Of a stretch of 64,000 nucleotides of DNA, positions 43,985-53,635 are shown one piece after another. Numbering within the stretch: position 1 is the stretch's first letter; each line of letters starts with the position of its first letter. The DNA is from Ignisphaera aggregans DSM 17230 (GTDB lineage: Archaea > Thermoproteota > Thermoprotei_A > Sulfolobales > Ignisphaeraceae): contig CP002098.1 of NCBI GenBank assembly GCA_000145985.1, forward strand, positions 124,001 to 188,000. Reading direction: 5' to 3'. Below the pieces are notes generated by a model. It was not told the origin of the DNA, made no database searches, and saw only the letters and a program-made list of their open reading frames with translations. Both the position numbers and the translations under genes were made by a program.

Positions 43985-44966
43985 ATATGCATCAAGGATT
44001 TCGAAGATAGTTGATGAATTTATAATGAATACAATTAGAGGTATTCCTAGTACATTATATGAAGCAGCACTACATTATCTAAGAGCAGGGGGTAAAAGAT
44101 TAAGACCTTTGATTGTTGTACTAGGTGCTAGAATTGTTGGAGGAGATGAGGATATAGCTATACCAGGAGCAGCTAGTGTTGAGGTATTACATACATTTAC
44201 CTTAGTTCACGATGATATAATAGATAAAGATGAATTGAGAAGAGGAGTTCCTACAGTTCATAAGATATGGGGAAGTGATATGGCTATTGTAGCAGGAGAT
44301 CTTCTATATGCCTATTCATATAGGTGCCTACTTAGGGCTTTGGAGCGAGGAGTACCTGTAGAGAGAGTTAATAAGGCAATCGATATACTAACAGATGCCG
44401 CAATAACTGTTGCTGAGGGACAGGCCCTGGATATGTTATTACCATCGATGCAGAATGTTTCTATCAATGACTATATAGAAATGGTTAAGAAGAAAACAGC
44501 AGCATTATTTGCATCTTCTATAGCTATAGGTGCTACATTGGCTGGCGGAGATGAAAAGCTGACAGCTATACTCAAGGAATCCATGATTAATGCAGGAATA
44601 GCGTTTCAGATACGAGATGATATTTTGGGTTTAATAGGTGATGAAAAAACTCTTGGAAAACCCATATATAGTGATTTAAGGGAGGGTAAGATGACATTAT
44701 TGGTTATATACGCCTATAGTAAAATAGATGATGAGTCAAGGGCAAGAATGAAAAGAGTACTAGGTAATAGAAATGCAACTCTAGAAGATCTACAGGATGT
44801 TGCAAATATTATTAGGAATAGTGGTGCAATAGAATATGCAGATAGTTTAGCAGAAGAATATGCATTGAAAGCAATTAGATTAAGTGAAGAAATAGAGTCT
44901 AGAGATAATGAGGCACTTCAAATGTTTAGAGATGTGATAAAGTTTATGGTGAAAAGAAATTACTGA
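43971..44966 (+). CDS. Geranylgeranyl/farnesyl diphosphate synthase
   Basis: The enzyme condenses IPP units to the C20 (or C15) prenyl chain of archaeal lipids. The two Asp-rich motifs are visible, LVHDDIIDKD and FQIRDDILGLIGD. I start at ATG 43971 because GGTGAAA lies directly before it; the earlier start at 43926 is inside the isomerase gene. The product is 331 residues. The gene order IPK-IDI-prenyl synthase makes this an isoprenoid operon. Confidence 0.93.
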   Translation: MSFIEYASRISKIVDEFIMNTIRGIPSTLYEAALHYLRAGGKRLRPLIVVLGARIVGGDEDIAIPGAASVEVLHTFTLVHDDIIDKDELRRGVPTVHKIWGSDMAIVAGDLLYAYSYRCLLRALERGVPVERVNKAIDILTDAAITVAEGQALDMLLPSMQNVSINDYIEMVKKKTAALFASSIAIGATLAGGDEKLTAILKESMINAGIAFQIRDDILGLIGDEKTLGKPIYSDLREGKMTLLVIYAYSKIDDESRARMKRVLGNRNATLEDLQDVANIIRNSGAIEYADSLAEEYALKAIRLSEEIESRDNEALQMFRDVIKFMVKRNY

Positions 44967-45021
44967 TGCTAGGAAGGAGTATCAATACCCTATAGCTTAT
45001 ATAGATATAAATTCGATTAGA

Positions 45022-45516
45022 ATGCTCAGATCTTCGGGATATTCAAGCAATTTGGATATTATAGTTAGTTACAATTCTAAATTGTATGTTGATTTAGAAA
45101 AGAAAATTTTTTGCGATAAACCTATGGCAGATGACAACAGAGTTTTTGTAGAAATAGTATATGAGAAATTGCCCGAGATAGCAATAGACTTTGAGAACAA
45201 CATCCTTCGTATTGACGTAGCTATATATATTCCATCAAAGGACATAGTATTATTTATTAAGAGGGGGAGTAATGTTGATATTCTTGAGGCTCAGGGAAAA
45301 ATAATTATACCTTTAGTTAATAGTGGTGAGAGTGTAGAAAGTAACACTAAAGTATTTTATAGAATTACTAAGAAATATGAAACTAGAACCCATAGAGCAG
45401 AAACTGTTGGTTTAGTTGTATATATTGGGGAGATGTTTATTGGTGACTCAGAAAAAATGATAGCAGTAACGGTAGGTGAGAAAGATGTCATCAAGCTCTC
45501 CAGATGTTATTATTGA
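45022..45516 (+). CDS. DUF2118-like protein (biotinyl/lipoyl-like fold)
   Basis: The 164-residue protein has a C-terminal half that looks like a barrel-sandwich hybrid: a GKIIIPLVNSGESVESNTKV turn followed by KKYETRTHRAETVGLVVYI, the layout of biotinyl/lipoyl-like DUF2118 proteins of Crenarchaeota. The biotinylated Lys motif is absent. The function is unknown. It overlaps the start of GluRS by 32 bp. Confidence 0.6.
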   Translation: MLRSSGYSSNLDIIVSYNSKLYVDLEKKIFCDKPMADDNRVFVEIVYEKLPEIAIDFENNILRIDVAIYIPSKDIVLFIKRGSNVDILEAQGKIIIPLVNSGESVESNTKVFYRITKKYETRTHRAETVGLVVYIGEMFIGDSEKMIAVTVGEKDVIKLSRCYY

Positions 45517-47242
45517 AGAAATAAAGAATAAGGCATATAGATATGCAATTCAAAATCGCCTTAGATATGGTCAGGCAAAAACAGGCCCTGTCCTAAATAA
45601 AGTTCTTGGGGAAATTAAGGAAGCAAAGAGTTATATTAAAGAGATTGCAAAGATTATCGACGAAATTGTGAATAATATTAATCTTATGTCTCTAGATAGA
45701 GTAAGGGAATTAGCACTCGAACTGGGAATAGATACTGAAGAAACTAAGATTAGGGAAGAAAAGTCGTTACCCCCATTACCAAATGTTGATAAATGGCCAA
45801 TGGTAGTAACAAGATTTGCCCCTAATCCTGATTTCCCTATACATCTGGGTAATGCAAGAGCAGCAATCTTAAGCTATGAATATGCCCGTATGTACAAAGG
45901 AAGATTTATTTTAAGATTTGAGGATACAGATCCAAGAATAAAGACACCGTTGCCTGAAGCTTATGAGATTATCCGTAATGATTTAATATGGCTTGGTATT
46001 AAATGGGATGAAGAATATATTCAAAGTCTTAGGATGGAAATATATTATGATATTGTTAAACAATTAATTGAGAAGAATTTAGCTTATGTTGATTTATGTA
46101 AACCTGAGGTGTTTAGAGAGTATAGGAATTTAGGTAGAGCTTGCCCCCATAGAAATGAAGATGCAAGTATACATATGGATAGATTTGATAGAATTCTTAA
46201 TAGAGAATACAAAGAAGGAGAAGCTGTCATTAGAATTAAAACAGATTTAAATCATCCAGATCCTGCTGTCAGAGATTGGGTTCTGTTTAGAATAATTAAT
46301 ACATCAAAACATCCTCATCCAATCACAGGGGATAGATATGTATTATGGCCTACATATAACTTTGCAGCAGCGGTTGATGATCATCTTTTAGGTGTAAGCC
46401 ATATCTTGAGGGGCAAGGAACATGCTTTAAATACTGTAAAACAATTGTATATCTATAATTATATGGGTTGGAGATATCCAGAGGTCATAAATTTTGGACG
46501 TGTTGGTATAGAGGGAGCAATATTAAGTAAGTCAAGAATTAAGACAATGTTATTGAAGAATCCTAGAGGATTTATGGGAATAGATGATATAAGATTTGGA
46601 ACCATTGCTGCATTACGAAGGAAAGGAATATTACCTGAAACTATAAGATCTATAATAATGGAATTAGGGATAAAGCCTACAGATGCTAGAATTAGTCTAG
46701 TTAACATAGCTGCATCAAATCGAAAGATCTTGGATCCAAGAGCAAAGAGAATATTTGTAGTATGTGATCCTGTTAAACTCATAGTGTCTGGCTTACAATT
46801 ACCAATGGAAATAAAGATACCTTATCATACAACTCATGACATGGGCTATAGAACCTATATAATAAAATCTCCTATATTCTATATCTCTAAAGAAGATGCT
46901 GATATGCTAATAAGAAGTAAGTATATTAGATTAATGGAGTTTGCTAATATAGCCTTTAAAGAGATAAATAATGGGATAATATATGCAGAAGTCATTGGTG
47001 GCGGTATTGAAGAAGCTAAAAAACTAGGGGCACAGATCGTTCAATGGGTTTCATATGATAATATGGTAAGAGTTGTTCTATATAGAGCAGAGGGATTAGC
47101 TATTAAAAGACTACGATGTTTGGGAGAAAGTGCTTTACAATCATTAGCTGTAGGAGAAATTATACAGATGGTTAGGCTTGGATTTGGAAAAATAGAATAC
47201 ATCGGAAAAAAGCTTGTGGAAATTATATATACACATGAGTAA
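45485..47242 (+). CDS. gltX: Glutamate--tRNA ligase
   Basis: This class I synthetase charges tRNA-Glu. The 585-residue archaeal form has the HIGH-type motif PNPDFPIHLGNARAA, the DTDPR segment and the KMSKS-type loop ILSKSRI, then a beta-barrel anticodon-binding domain. ATG 45485 has GGTGA about 7 nt upstream; the GTG at 45476 would add three residues. The cognate tRNA-Glu gene is at 59626. Confidence 0.96.
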   Translation: MSSSSPDVIIEEIKNKAYRYAIQNRLRYGQAKTGPVLNKVLGEIKEAKSYIKEIAKIIDEIVNNINLMSLDRVRELALELGIDTEETKIREEKSLPPLPNVDKWPMVVTRFAPNPDFPIHLGNARAAILSYEYARMYKGRFILRFEDTDPRIKTPLPEAYEIIRNDLIWLGIKWDEEYIQSLRMEIYYDIVKQLIEKNLAYVDLCKPEVFREYRNLGRACPHRNEDASIHMDRFDRILNREYKEGEAVIRIKTDLNHPDPAVRDWVLFRIINTSKHPHPITGDRYVLWPTYNFAAAVDDHLLGVSHILRGKEHALNTVKQLYIYNYMGWRYPEVINFGRVGIEGAILSKSRIKTMLLKNPRGFMGIDDIRFGTIAALRRKGILPETIRSIIMELGIKPTDARISLVNIAASNRKILDPRAKRIFVVCDPVKLIVSGLQLPMEIKIPYHTTHDMGYRTYIIKSPIFYISKEDADMLIRSKYIRLMEFANIAFKEINNGIIYAEVIGGGIEEAKKLGAQIVQWVSYDNMVRVVLYRAEGLAIKRLRCLGESALQSLAVGEIIQMVRLGFGKIEYIGKKLVEIIYTHE

Positions 47243-47312
47243 TAGTTTCAAAATTTCTTAAATACCAGAACCCAGTAAGAACTATTGAAAATATAAAACG
47301 AGGCGTAAAACT

Positions 47313-47699
47313 ATGTCTAAACCATTTTATGTAAAGTTCGAGGTGCCCCCAGAAATAGCAGAGAAAGCATATCAGGCTCTTAAGAAAGCTAGAGAATCGG
47401 GAGGAAAAATAAGGAAGGGCACCAATGAGGTTACAAAGGGAGTGGAAAGAGGACTATGTAAAATAGTGTTTATAGCTGAGGATGTAGATCCACCAGAGGT
47501 AGTAGCACATCTACCTCTCTTATGCGAAGAAAAGAAGGTTCCATATCTATACGTGCCAAGTAAAAAGAGATTAGGAGAAGCAGCGGGTATTGAAGTAGCA
47601 GCAGCATCTGCATGTATTGTAGAGCCAGGTGAGGCAAAGGCAGAGGTAGAGGAATTAGCATCAAAATTCCAAGAACTTAGAGCAAAAGCAGCGAAATAG
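47313..47699 (+). CDS. rpl7ae: 50S ribosomal protein L7Ae
   Basis: L7Ae binds kink-turns in rRNA, H/ACA and C/D guide RNAs and RNase P RNA. The 128-residue protein has [20 protein letters not shown] and [20 protein letters not shown], the RNA-binding signature. Guide RNAs that it should bind are predicted at 4563 and 53575 in this window. It is followed by a 249-bp AT-rich gap before the convergent S28e gene. Confidence 0.96.
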   Translation: MSKPFYVKFEVPPEIAEKAYQALKKARESGGKIRKGTNEVTKGVERGLCKIVFIAEDVDPPEVVAHLPLLCEEKKVPYLYVPSKKRLGEAAGIEVAAASACIVEPGEAKAEVEELASKFQELRAKAAK

Positions 47700-47901
47700 T
47701 TATAGATAGATAGTTAGAGAGAAATGAAGAATTCGAGATATAAACATTAAATGTTTTTATTGTTTTCAAATAATTAACTACAACAAATTATCAGTGTTTT
47801 ATATCATACAATCTATATTATAGTTTTACGTCATTATTTAACAATATGATGAGTAAAATAATAAAATAATGATGACAGAGATTATGTAGAATTTTAATGA
47901 T

Positions 47902-47917
47902 TCACCAATATTGGTGA
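47902..47917. repeat. Perfect 16-bp palindrome between L7Ae and S28e
   Basis: TCACCAATATTGGTGA is a perfect palindrome in the gap between two convergent genes, about 200 bp after L7Ae and about 30 bp after the end of S28e in its direction. It may act as a terminator or a protein-binding site. Confidence 0.4.
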
Positions 47918-47948
47918 TTGTTTAAAGAAAGTAATATATCGATGATTA

Positions 47949-48212
47949 CTACCTTCTAACAGTAAGCTTTCTTGCTTCTCTCTCAGTTTCTCTCAGAATT
48001 ATTATGTCTCCAACCCTCACAGGACCTCTAACATTTCTAGTTAATATTCTACCCTTATCTCTTCCCTCTAATATTCTAACTCTAACCTGGATTACTTCTC
48101 CTGTTACACCAGTTCTACCTATTATTTGAACTACCTCTGCAGGATAGCCGATTCTTTCAATAATATTGACTTCAGATTCTTTTAATTTGTCAGCTATAGA
48201 TTGACTACTCAT
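47949..48212 (-). CDS. rps28e: 30S ribosomal protein S28e
   Basis: S28e has an S1-like OB fold. The sequence contains [40 protein letters not shown] and ends [16 protein letters not shown] 48212 gives 87 residues and fits the upstream GGGT; ATG 48218 is the alternative. Confidence 0.95.
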   Translation of the reverse strand: MSSQSIADKLKESEVNIIERIGYPAEVVQIIGRTGVTGEVIQVRVRILEGRDKGRILTRNVRGPVRVGDIIILRETEREARKLTVRR

Positions 48213-48308
48213 TTGCATCTACCCTTAGCCTATTTATTAAATTTGACAACAGCTTATAAGCTTTAGCAAATCTAGCATTAGTAAGACAAACTAAAGGGTG
48301 ATAATGAA

Positions 48309-48488
48309 TTGGTATCACGACACACATGCTCCTTTTGTGGAAATAGCATTAATCCTGGGACAGGAGTGATGCTAGTCAAAAATGACGGAAGTATTATGTG
48401 GTTTTGTTCAAGTAAGTGTTTAAAAAACTATAGACTTGGTAGAAATCCAAGAAAATTACCATGGACAAAAATCTATGGTGCAAGATAA
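48309..48488 (+). CDS. rpl24e: 50S ribosomal protein L24e
   Basis: This 59-residue protein has the L24e zinc site [13 protein letters not shown] and CSSKC, followed by [20 protein letters not shown]. The start is TTG 48309 with GGTGAT 6-7 nt upstream. It is divergent from S28e, whereas in many archaea the two form one operon. Confidence 0.92.
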   Translation: MVSRHTCSFCGNSINPGTGVMLVKNDGSIMWFCSSKCLKNYRLGRNPRKLPWTKIYGAR

Positions 48489-48573
48489 AAGCTCTAGATT
48501 TTTGTTAAGCCAAAATATATGTCAAACAAGACTAGTTCTTTAAGTATATTCTATTCTATAGCCTATAGATGTA

Positions 48574-50385
48574 CTAAAGCTGCATTAGAAATGCTGCATA
48601 TTCTGGTTCTTTCAATGACTTTATCTTTATTATTTCTTTTAGAACAGTTAAAGAAGTTTCGTCCAATATGTTCTTGAACTTTGAAACTAATATCTTTACA
48701 TGAGATAGAGGTATATCAGAATAGAGTATATCATCCTCTTTAATATGTCTTCCAACAATAACATTGCCTTTTATTGATATTGCAACTTCTTGTCCCGTCT
48801 TGGCCTCTCTTAATGTTTGACCCATGTATTGAATCTGTTGTATTTCTCCAATACTTCTGCCATCACTTCGCATTAAAGGCATTCCAGGTCTTATAATTCC
48901 TCCTAGAATGCTTACACCTACTATTGCTGGATCACTACGCCTAAAGATGTATCCTGGTAATATTTTTATTTTGGCTGGCGGTACTATAGACTCAAATTCT
49001 CTTCTAAGTTCCATCATTTTTTCGCTTTCTATCCAATTAATATAGTCATCGATAAGCTTATAAATTATGTTATTACTAAATATTTTGATATTTTCTTTCC
49101 GAGCTAATTCTTCAGCATCAGGAAGAGCTTTAACATTGAATAGAAGTATTACTCCGTAATATTTATTATTTTTTGCAACAATAGAAGCCTCAATGACATC
49201 ACGCTTAGTTAGAGGACCAACATCGGCAATTCTTATTGGAATAGATTTTCTGTTGAGAGCTAAAATTATAGCTTCTAAGGTTCCTAAAGTATCAGCTTTA
49301 ACAATAACACCATCTATATCTCTTCTAAAACGAATTGTTTCTACTTCCTCCATAACAAGTCTCTTATACTTTTCTATCTCATTTTCATTTGGTACCACAA
49401 AAAATGGTGAACCTGCTATTGCTTCTTCAATTCCAGGCGCTATTACCCTTACTCCAGCAGCTGCAGCAACTTCCTCAACAATCTGGAGTTCTGTTCTAGC
49501 AATTCTAATGTCTGTTAAGGGCTTAGGCATTAAAATTGCTCTAACCTTAGTAACTATAGGTCCATTAAAGCCTGCTACTACAATGTTATCTCTTTCTCTA
49601 AGAACACCATCATATATAATTACATCTAGAGCAGCTCCATAACCCTGTTGCTCCTTTACCTCAAGTACTACACCTTTAGCCGGACCCTCGGCAAATCTTA
49701 GTCTTTCTGCAAGAAATCTTTGAGTGATACCAGCAAGAATAGCCAATAGTTCTGGTATACCTTCTCCAGTTTTAGCTGATACAGGAACTATAGGTACTAC
49801 CTTCATAAAATCTCTTACACGTTCAAAATATTCTGCATTTACTCCATAGCTAGAGAGCTGAGCAATAAGATTATACAATAGAGTTTCTAACTTATTAACT
49901 ACAGCTCGACTCTGTTTTTTAAGACTACTAATTATTGGTTCATCTGGATAAGGTTTCCAGCCCTGTATCTTATCTATTTTATTAGCTGCTATAACAAATG
50001 GTACATTTCTAGCCTTTAAAACATCGATACTTTCAATGGTTTGAGGCTTTACTCCTTCATTAATATCAATAACTAAGATAGCAATATCTGCAACACTACC
50101 ACCTCTTTTTCTCAGATTAGAGAACAGTTCATGTCCAGGGGTATCTATGAATAAAAGTCCCGGGATCTCAAGTTTGAATGGAATAATTTTTTTAAGGGGC
50201 ATTGCCACTTTCTCTATGACAGAAGAAGGAACCATGCTAGCACCAACATGTTGTGTCATCTCACCAGCTTCCTTCTTTACTACAGCTGTACCCCTGATTT
50301 TGTCTAATAATGTTGTTTTTCCATGATCTACATGTCCGAGAACTACAACTATTGGCTGTCTTAATTTTCTATCAACATGTTTAGA
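48574..50385 (-). CDS. infB: Translation initiation factor IF-2 (aIF5B)
   Basis: aIF5B is a GTPase that joins the ribosomal subunits. The 603-residue protein has the G1 motif GHVDHGKTT, G3 DTPGHE, G4 NKID and G5 SAKTGEG, then the domains II-IV. No intein is present, unlike in some Thermococcales genes. ATG 50385 has GGTG 6 nt upstream; an ATG at 50424 is less likely. It is divergent from S6e. Confidence 0.96.
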   Translation of the reverse strand, partial: SKHVDRKLRQPIVVVLGHVDHGKTTLLDKIRGTAVVKKEAGEMTQHVGASMVPSSVIEKVAMPLKKIIPFKLEIPGLLFIDTPGHELFSNLRKRGGSVADIAILVIDINEGVKPQTIESIDVLKARNVPFVIAANKIDKIQGWKPYPDEPIISSLKKQSRAVVNKLETLLYNLIAQLSSYGVNAEYFERVRDFMKVVPIVPVSAKTGEGIPELLAILAGITQRFLAERLRFAEGPAKGVVLEVKEQQGYGAALDVIIYDGVLRERDNIVVAGFNGPIVTKVRAILMPKPLTDIRIARTELQIVEEVAAAAGVRVIAPGIEEAIAGSPFFVVPNENEIEKYKRLVMEEVETIRFRRDIDGVIVKADTLGTLEAIILALNRKSIPIRIADVGPLTKRDVIEASIVAKNNKYYGVILLFNVKALPDAEELARKENIKIFSNNIIYKLIDDYINWIESEKMMELRREFESIVPPAKIKILPGYIFRRSDPAIVGVSILGGIIRPGMPLMRSDGRSIGEIQQIQYMGQTLREAKTGQEVAISIKGNVIVGRHIKEDDILYSDIPLSHVKILVSKFKNILDETSLTVLKEIIKIKSLKEPEYAAFLMQL

Positions 50386-50522
50386 CATTTCTAGCACCAT
50401 ACTATATACTATTAAGCTCAGCAAGAGATTTAATAAGATTATGATAAAGACTTTAGAGAGTCCAAATAGCTTTTTAGGTGTATCTCAGAAAATAGTCATA
50501 GTAAGTAGGGTGTCATAATAGC

Positions 50523-51173
50523 ATGCCCGAGTTTAAACTAGTGGTATCAGATCCTAGGGTAAAGCAACAGAAGGTAATACCTGTTAAGGTTGTAGGTCTA
50601 GAGGATCTAGAGTATAGTGATAAGCATAAGGAGCAGAGAGAGCTACCAAAGGTTAGAGTACATTCTGGGCTACTAAAGTTGTTAGATCCTGGGCTTGGGG
50701 TAGTGGTTATAAGGATATGGAAGAATAGGGCTAATAGAGAGAAGGTTAACTTAGTGGCAATTGCTGAGGAAGGTAATGTTCCTGATATACAGACTGTTGG
50801 AGTTCCCATAGGATTTATGAGGGAAAAACTAGGTGCTACAGAAGCTTTGGGAGAGATATTTACAGCATCATCATTTCAGATAGTCGTTGGGGGTGATATA
50901 GCTGCAAGGCTTATTGGACTTAAAATAGGTGATAGAATTGATGGTAGAATAATAGGATTAAAAGGTGTAATGCTAGAGATTAGAGGTGGTTCAGATTTAG
51001 CTGGTTTTCCAATGAGAGTAGATATCTCTGGATCTGTAAAGAAATATATATTACTTTCTAAAGGACCTGGGTTCAGACCTAAGGAAGAGGGTGAGCGTAG
51101 AAGAAAACTTGTTAGAGGCAATACTATATCTGATGACATTGTACAGATTAATGCTGTAGTAATACCGACATAG
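50523..51173 (+). CDS. rps6e: 30S ribosomal protein S6e
   Basis: The protein begins MPEFKLVVSDPRVKQQKV and has the S6e core GLKIGDRIDGRIIGLKGVML, GGSDLAGFPMRVDI and ERRRKLVRGNTISDDIVQIN. At 216 residues it is the long crenarchaeal form with an inserted N-terminal segment. It is followed by aIF2-gamma, as usual. Confidence 0.95.
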   Translation: MPEFKLVVSDPRVKQQKVIPVKVVGLEDLEYSDKHKEQRELPKVRVHSGLLKLLDPGLGVVVIRIWKNRANREKVNLVAIAEEGNVPDIQTVGVPIGFMREKLGATEALGEIFTASSFQIVVGGDIAARLIGLKIGDRIDGRIIGLKGVMLEIRGGSDLAGFPMRVDISGSVKKYILLSKGPGFRPKEEGERRRKLVRGNTISDDIVQINAVVIPT

Positions 51174-51218
51174 ATTTAACCTCTAAATCTAAATCTTTAA
51201 ATTCTGAGGAATGAAGAA

Positions 51219-52445
51219 ATGTCATTAATTCCTACAATGAATATAGGCGTTGTTGGACATGTAGATCATGGAAAAACAACATTAGTTCAGGCTTTAACAG
51301 GGCAATGGACTGCTAGACACTCAGAAGAATTAAAAAAGTCTATGACGATAAAGCTTGGTTATGCTAATGGGTATATATCATATTGTAGAGATTTAGAACC
51401 TCCCGAAGCTTATGGAACAAGTACAGTATGTCCTAATGGGGAAAAGGCTGAGATATTAAAAAGTGTATCATATATAGATGCACCAGGTCATGAAATTCTT
51501 ATGGCTACAATGCTTGCAGGTTCTGTATTAATGGATGCAGCACTACTAGTTATTGCGGCCAATGAGCCTTGTCCTCAACCACAGACACAGGAACACTTAG
51601 CAGCTCTTGAAATAATAGGACTTAATCAACTTATTGTAGTTCAGAATAAAGTAGATACTGTTGATAAGGAGCAGGCAAAGAAAAACTATAAGCAGATAGT
51701 TGATTTTATTAGTACAACTCGTTTTTCAAAGGCTCCTATAATTCCTGTAAGTGCTTTACATAAAGTAAATATAGATGTATTGGCATTAGCTATGTATAAA
51801 CTTTTTAAGGAACCTGAAAGAATTCTTGGTAAACCAGGATTGATGTTAATAGCAAGAAGTTTTGACGTTAATCCTCCTGGTACTCCACCAGAAAGACTTG
51901 TTGGCGGTGTAGTAGGTGGAGGAGTTATTAGGGGTGAAATAGATATCGATGATGAAATTGAAATTAAACCCGGTGTAAGAATAGAAGAGAAAGGTGGAAA
52001 GGTCAGATATGAACCCTTAGTAACTAGGGTTGTAAGCATTAAGTATGGTGATATAGCTGTAGATAAAGCACGCCCAGGAGGCTTAGTTGCTATAGGTACA
52101 ACACTTGATCCATCACTTACAAAGGCTGATAGGATGAGGGGGAACGTACTAGGACATAACGTTCCAGATCCTGTTAATAGTCTAGTGATCGAATATAGAT
52201 TATTTGAGAAAATTGCAGGAATTAAGGGTTATGAAAAGATGGAACCAATAAAGTCACGAGAACCTATAATAATAACAATAGGTACTATGGTTGGAATGGG
52301 AATAGTTACAAAAGCTACTTCAGATATGTTAGAGGTTACTATGAGAGAACCTGTAGTAGTATATCAGGATAGAGCAACAGTTGCAATTAGTAGAAACATA
52401 AAAGGACGTTGGAGATTAGCTGGATGGGGATATGTAAAGGCATAA
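51219..52445 (+). CDS. Translation initiation factor aIF2, gamma subunit
   Basis: This GTPase binds Met-tRNAi directly. The 408-residue protein has G1 GHVDHGKTTL, DAPGHE, the NKVD motif and three domains as in EF-Tu. The zinc knuckle region is unusual: the sequence YCRDLEPPEAYGTSTVCPNG keeps only two of the four Cys found in Sulfolobus and Pyrococcus homologues (the CxxC partners are Leu and Gly). The rest of the protein looks normal. Confidence 0.95.
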   Translation: MSLIPTMNIGVVGHVDHGKTTLVQALTGQWTARHSEELKKSMTIKLGYANGYISYCRDLEPPEAYGTSTVCPNGEKAEILKSVSYIDAPGHEILMATMLAGSVLMDAALLVIAANEPCPQPQTQEHLAALEIIGLNQLIVVQNKVDTVDKEQAKKNYKQIVDFISTTRFSKAPIIPVSALHKVNIDVLALAMYKLFKEPERILGKPGLMLIARSFDVNPPGTPPERLVGGVVGGGVIRGEIDIDDEIEIKPGVRIEEKGGKVRYEPLVTRVVSIKYGDIAVDKARPGGLVAIGTTLDPSLTKADRMRGNVLGHNVPDPVNSLVIEYRLFEKIAGIKGYEKMEPIKSREPIIITIGTMVGMGIVTKATSDMLEVTMREPVVVYQDRATVAISRNIKGRWRLAGWGYVKA

Positions 52446-52449
52446 GTAG

Positions 52450-52851
52450 ATGTATAAGAAATGTTTAACTCTTATAGATACAAGTATTATTCTTTTAATA
52501 GCATATAATGAAGCTTCGCTTGACAATTTTATAGAGGCTACAATGGGTTGCGAGGTAGTGGTACTTTCAAGTGTTATAGATGAATTGAATAGATTGAAAG
52601 ATTTACAAGATAATAGGTCTAAAAAGGCTTTATGGGCACTAAATAATATTGTAAATAACTTTACGGTTGTACATATAGATAGCACTGGTAATGTAGATCA
52701 AGATCTAATAAACTTTGCTCTTAATAAAATAAAAGAGTTCAAGGTCTTTATAGCCACTGTGGACAGCGATCTTAAAAATAAAGCGTTGTTGAAAGGTATT
52801 GGAGTAATTTTTTATAGAAAGTCTAAAAATAAGTTTGAAGTAATTCCATGA
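52450..52851 (+). CDS. PIN-domain protein (Fcf1/VapC-like RNase)
   Basis: PIN domains are Mg2+-dependent ribonucleases. The 133-residue protein has the first Asp (LTLIDTSIILLI), a Glu in SSVIDELNRLKDL, and the later acidic set FIATVDSDLKNK. It starts 4 bp after aIF2-gamma and precedes the rpoE' gene, which is the conserved archaeal position for an Fcf1-like PIN protein that may act in rRNA processing. No antitoxin gene is nearby, so it is not a toxin-antitoxin pair. Confidence 0.82.
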   Translation: MYKKCLTLIDTSIILLIAYNEASLDNFIEATMGCEVVVLSSVIDELNRLKDLQDNRSKKALWALNNIVNNFTVVHIDSTGNVDQDLINFALNKIKEFKVFIATVDSDLKNKALLKGIGVIFYRKSKNKFEVIP

Positions 52852-52953
52852 CATATCATGAATGTTGCATAAAATTTATAAAATTTATCTAAAACATGAG
52901 TATTTAAAACAGTTCAAAAAACATATGAATAAGGTGCTTAAGGGGTTTGCCAT

Positions 52954-53502
52954 TTGTTTAGAGTATATAAGCTAAGAGATGTTGTGAGGATAGATCCATC
53001 AAAATTAGATCGGGAAATAGAAGAAGTAGCTTTTGAAGAACTAAGGAAACGTTATGAGGGATTAAAAGATAGGAATTTAGGTATAGTACTTGCTATAACA
53101 AATATAAAGGTAGATCCTATAGGCTACATCCCTATGGGAGATGGTGCTCCATACCATAGAGTGGAATTTGATGTTCTGACATATGTACCAATTGTTGGTG
53201 AAATAGTTGAAGGAATTGTTGAGACTATTGGACGTATGGGAATAACTATAAGGATAGGTCCTATAGAGGGATTTGTTCATATTTCACAGATATCAGATGA
53301 TGAAGTTAGATATGACCCTGTATCAAATACATTGATATGTAAAAATACCAAGAGGGTTATATCACAAGGAGATATAGTTAGAGCAAGAATAACCACAGTT
53401 TCGCTAGGGCCACAGCAAAGACTACCTAGAATAAATATGACAATGAAACAGCCATATCTAGGTAAGCTAGAATGGATTGAGTCATCCAGTAAAAAGTCTT
53501 AA
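52954..53502 (+). CDS. rpoE1: DNA-directed RNA polymerase subunit E' (Rpo7)
   Basis: Rpo7 forms the stalk of RNA polymerase together with Rpo4. The 182-residue protein has the RNP domain (FRVYKLRDVVRIDPSKLDRE) and an S1 domain (GEIVEGIVETIGRMGITIRI, then GFVHISQISDDEV). The start is TTG 52954. The Spt4 (RpoE'') gene normally next to it is not seen; a C/D RNA and a winged-helix gene follow instead. Confidence 0.95.
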   Translation: MFRVYKLRDVVRIDPSKLDREIEEVAFEELRKRYEGLKDRNLGIVLAITNIKVDPIGYIPMGDGAPYHRVEFDVLTYVPIVGEIVEGIVETIGRMGITIRIGPIEGFVHISQISDDEVRYDPVSNTLICKNTKRVISQGDIVRARITTVSLGPQQRLPRINMTMKQPYLGKLEWIESSSKKS

Positions 53503-53574
53503 AGATTAGTTATGACTATCCCTAGAGAGATAAAATAATTCAGAGTCTGTTTCAAATTACTTTATTGTAGTGGT

Positions 53575-53635
53575 AAAATGATGAGCCTTGTAAGGTCTGA
53601 GCATCTATTATATGATGAGCAGGGGATTCTGATTG
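53575..53635 (+). ncRNA. C/D box small guide RNA
   Basis: All four boxes of a double-guide archaeal C/D RNA are present: box C ATGATGA (53578-53584), box D' CTGA (53597-53600), box C' ATGATGA (53612-53618) and box D CTGA (53629-53632). The guides are 12 nt (GCCTTGTAAGGT) and 10 nt (GCAGGGGATT), and the D'-C' spacer is 11 nt; these sizes are typical. By the fifth-nucleotide rule the guides predict 2'-O-methylation at the fifth base of ACCUUACAAGGC and of AAUCCCCUGC. The last D base is directly followed by the TTG of the next gene. Confidence 0.85.

Noticed and set aside
47844-47875. Two ATGATGA motifs close together, suggestive of another C/D RNA
   Set aside because: No CTGA D boxes occur at the required spacing on either strand.
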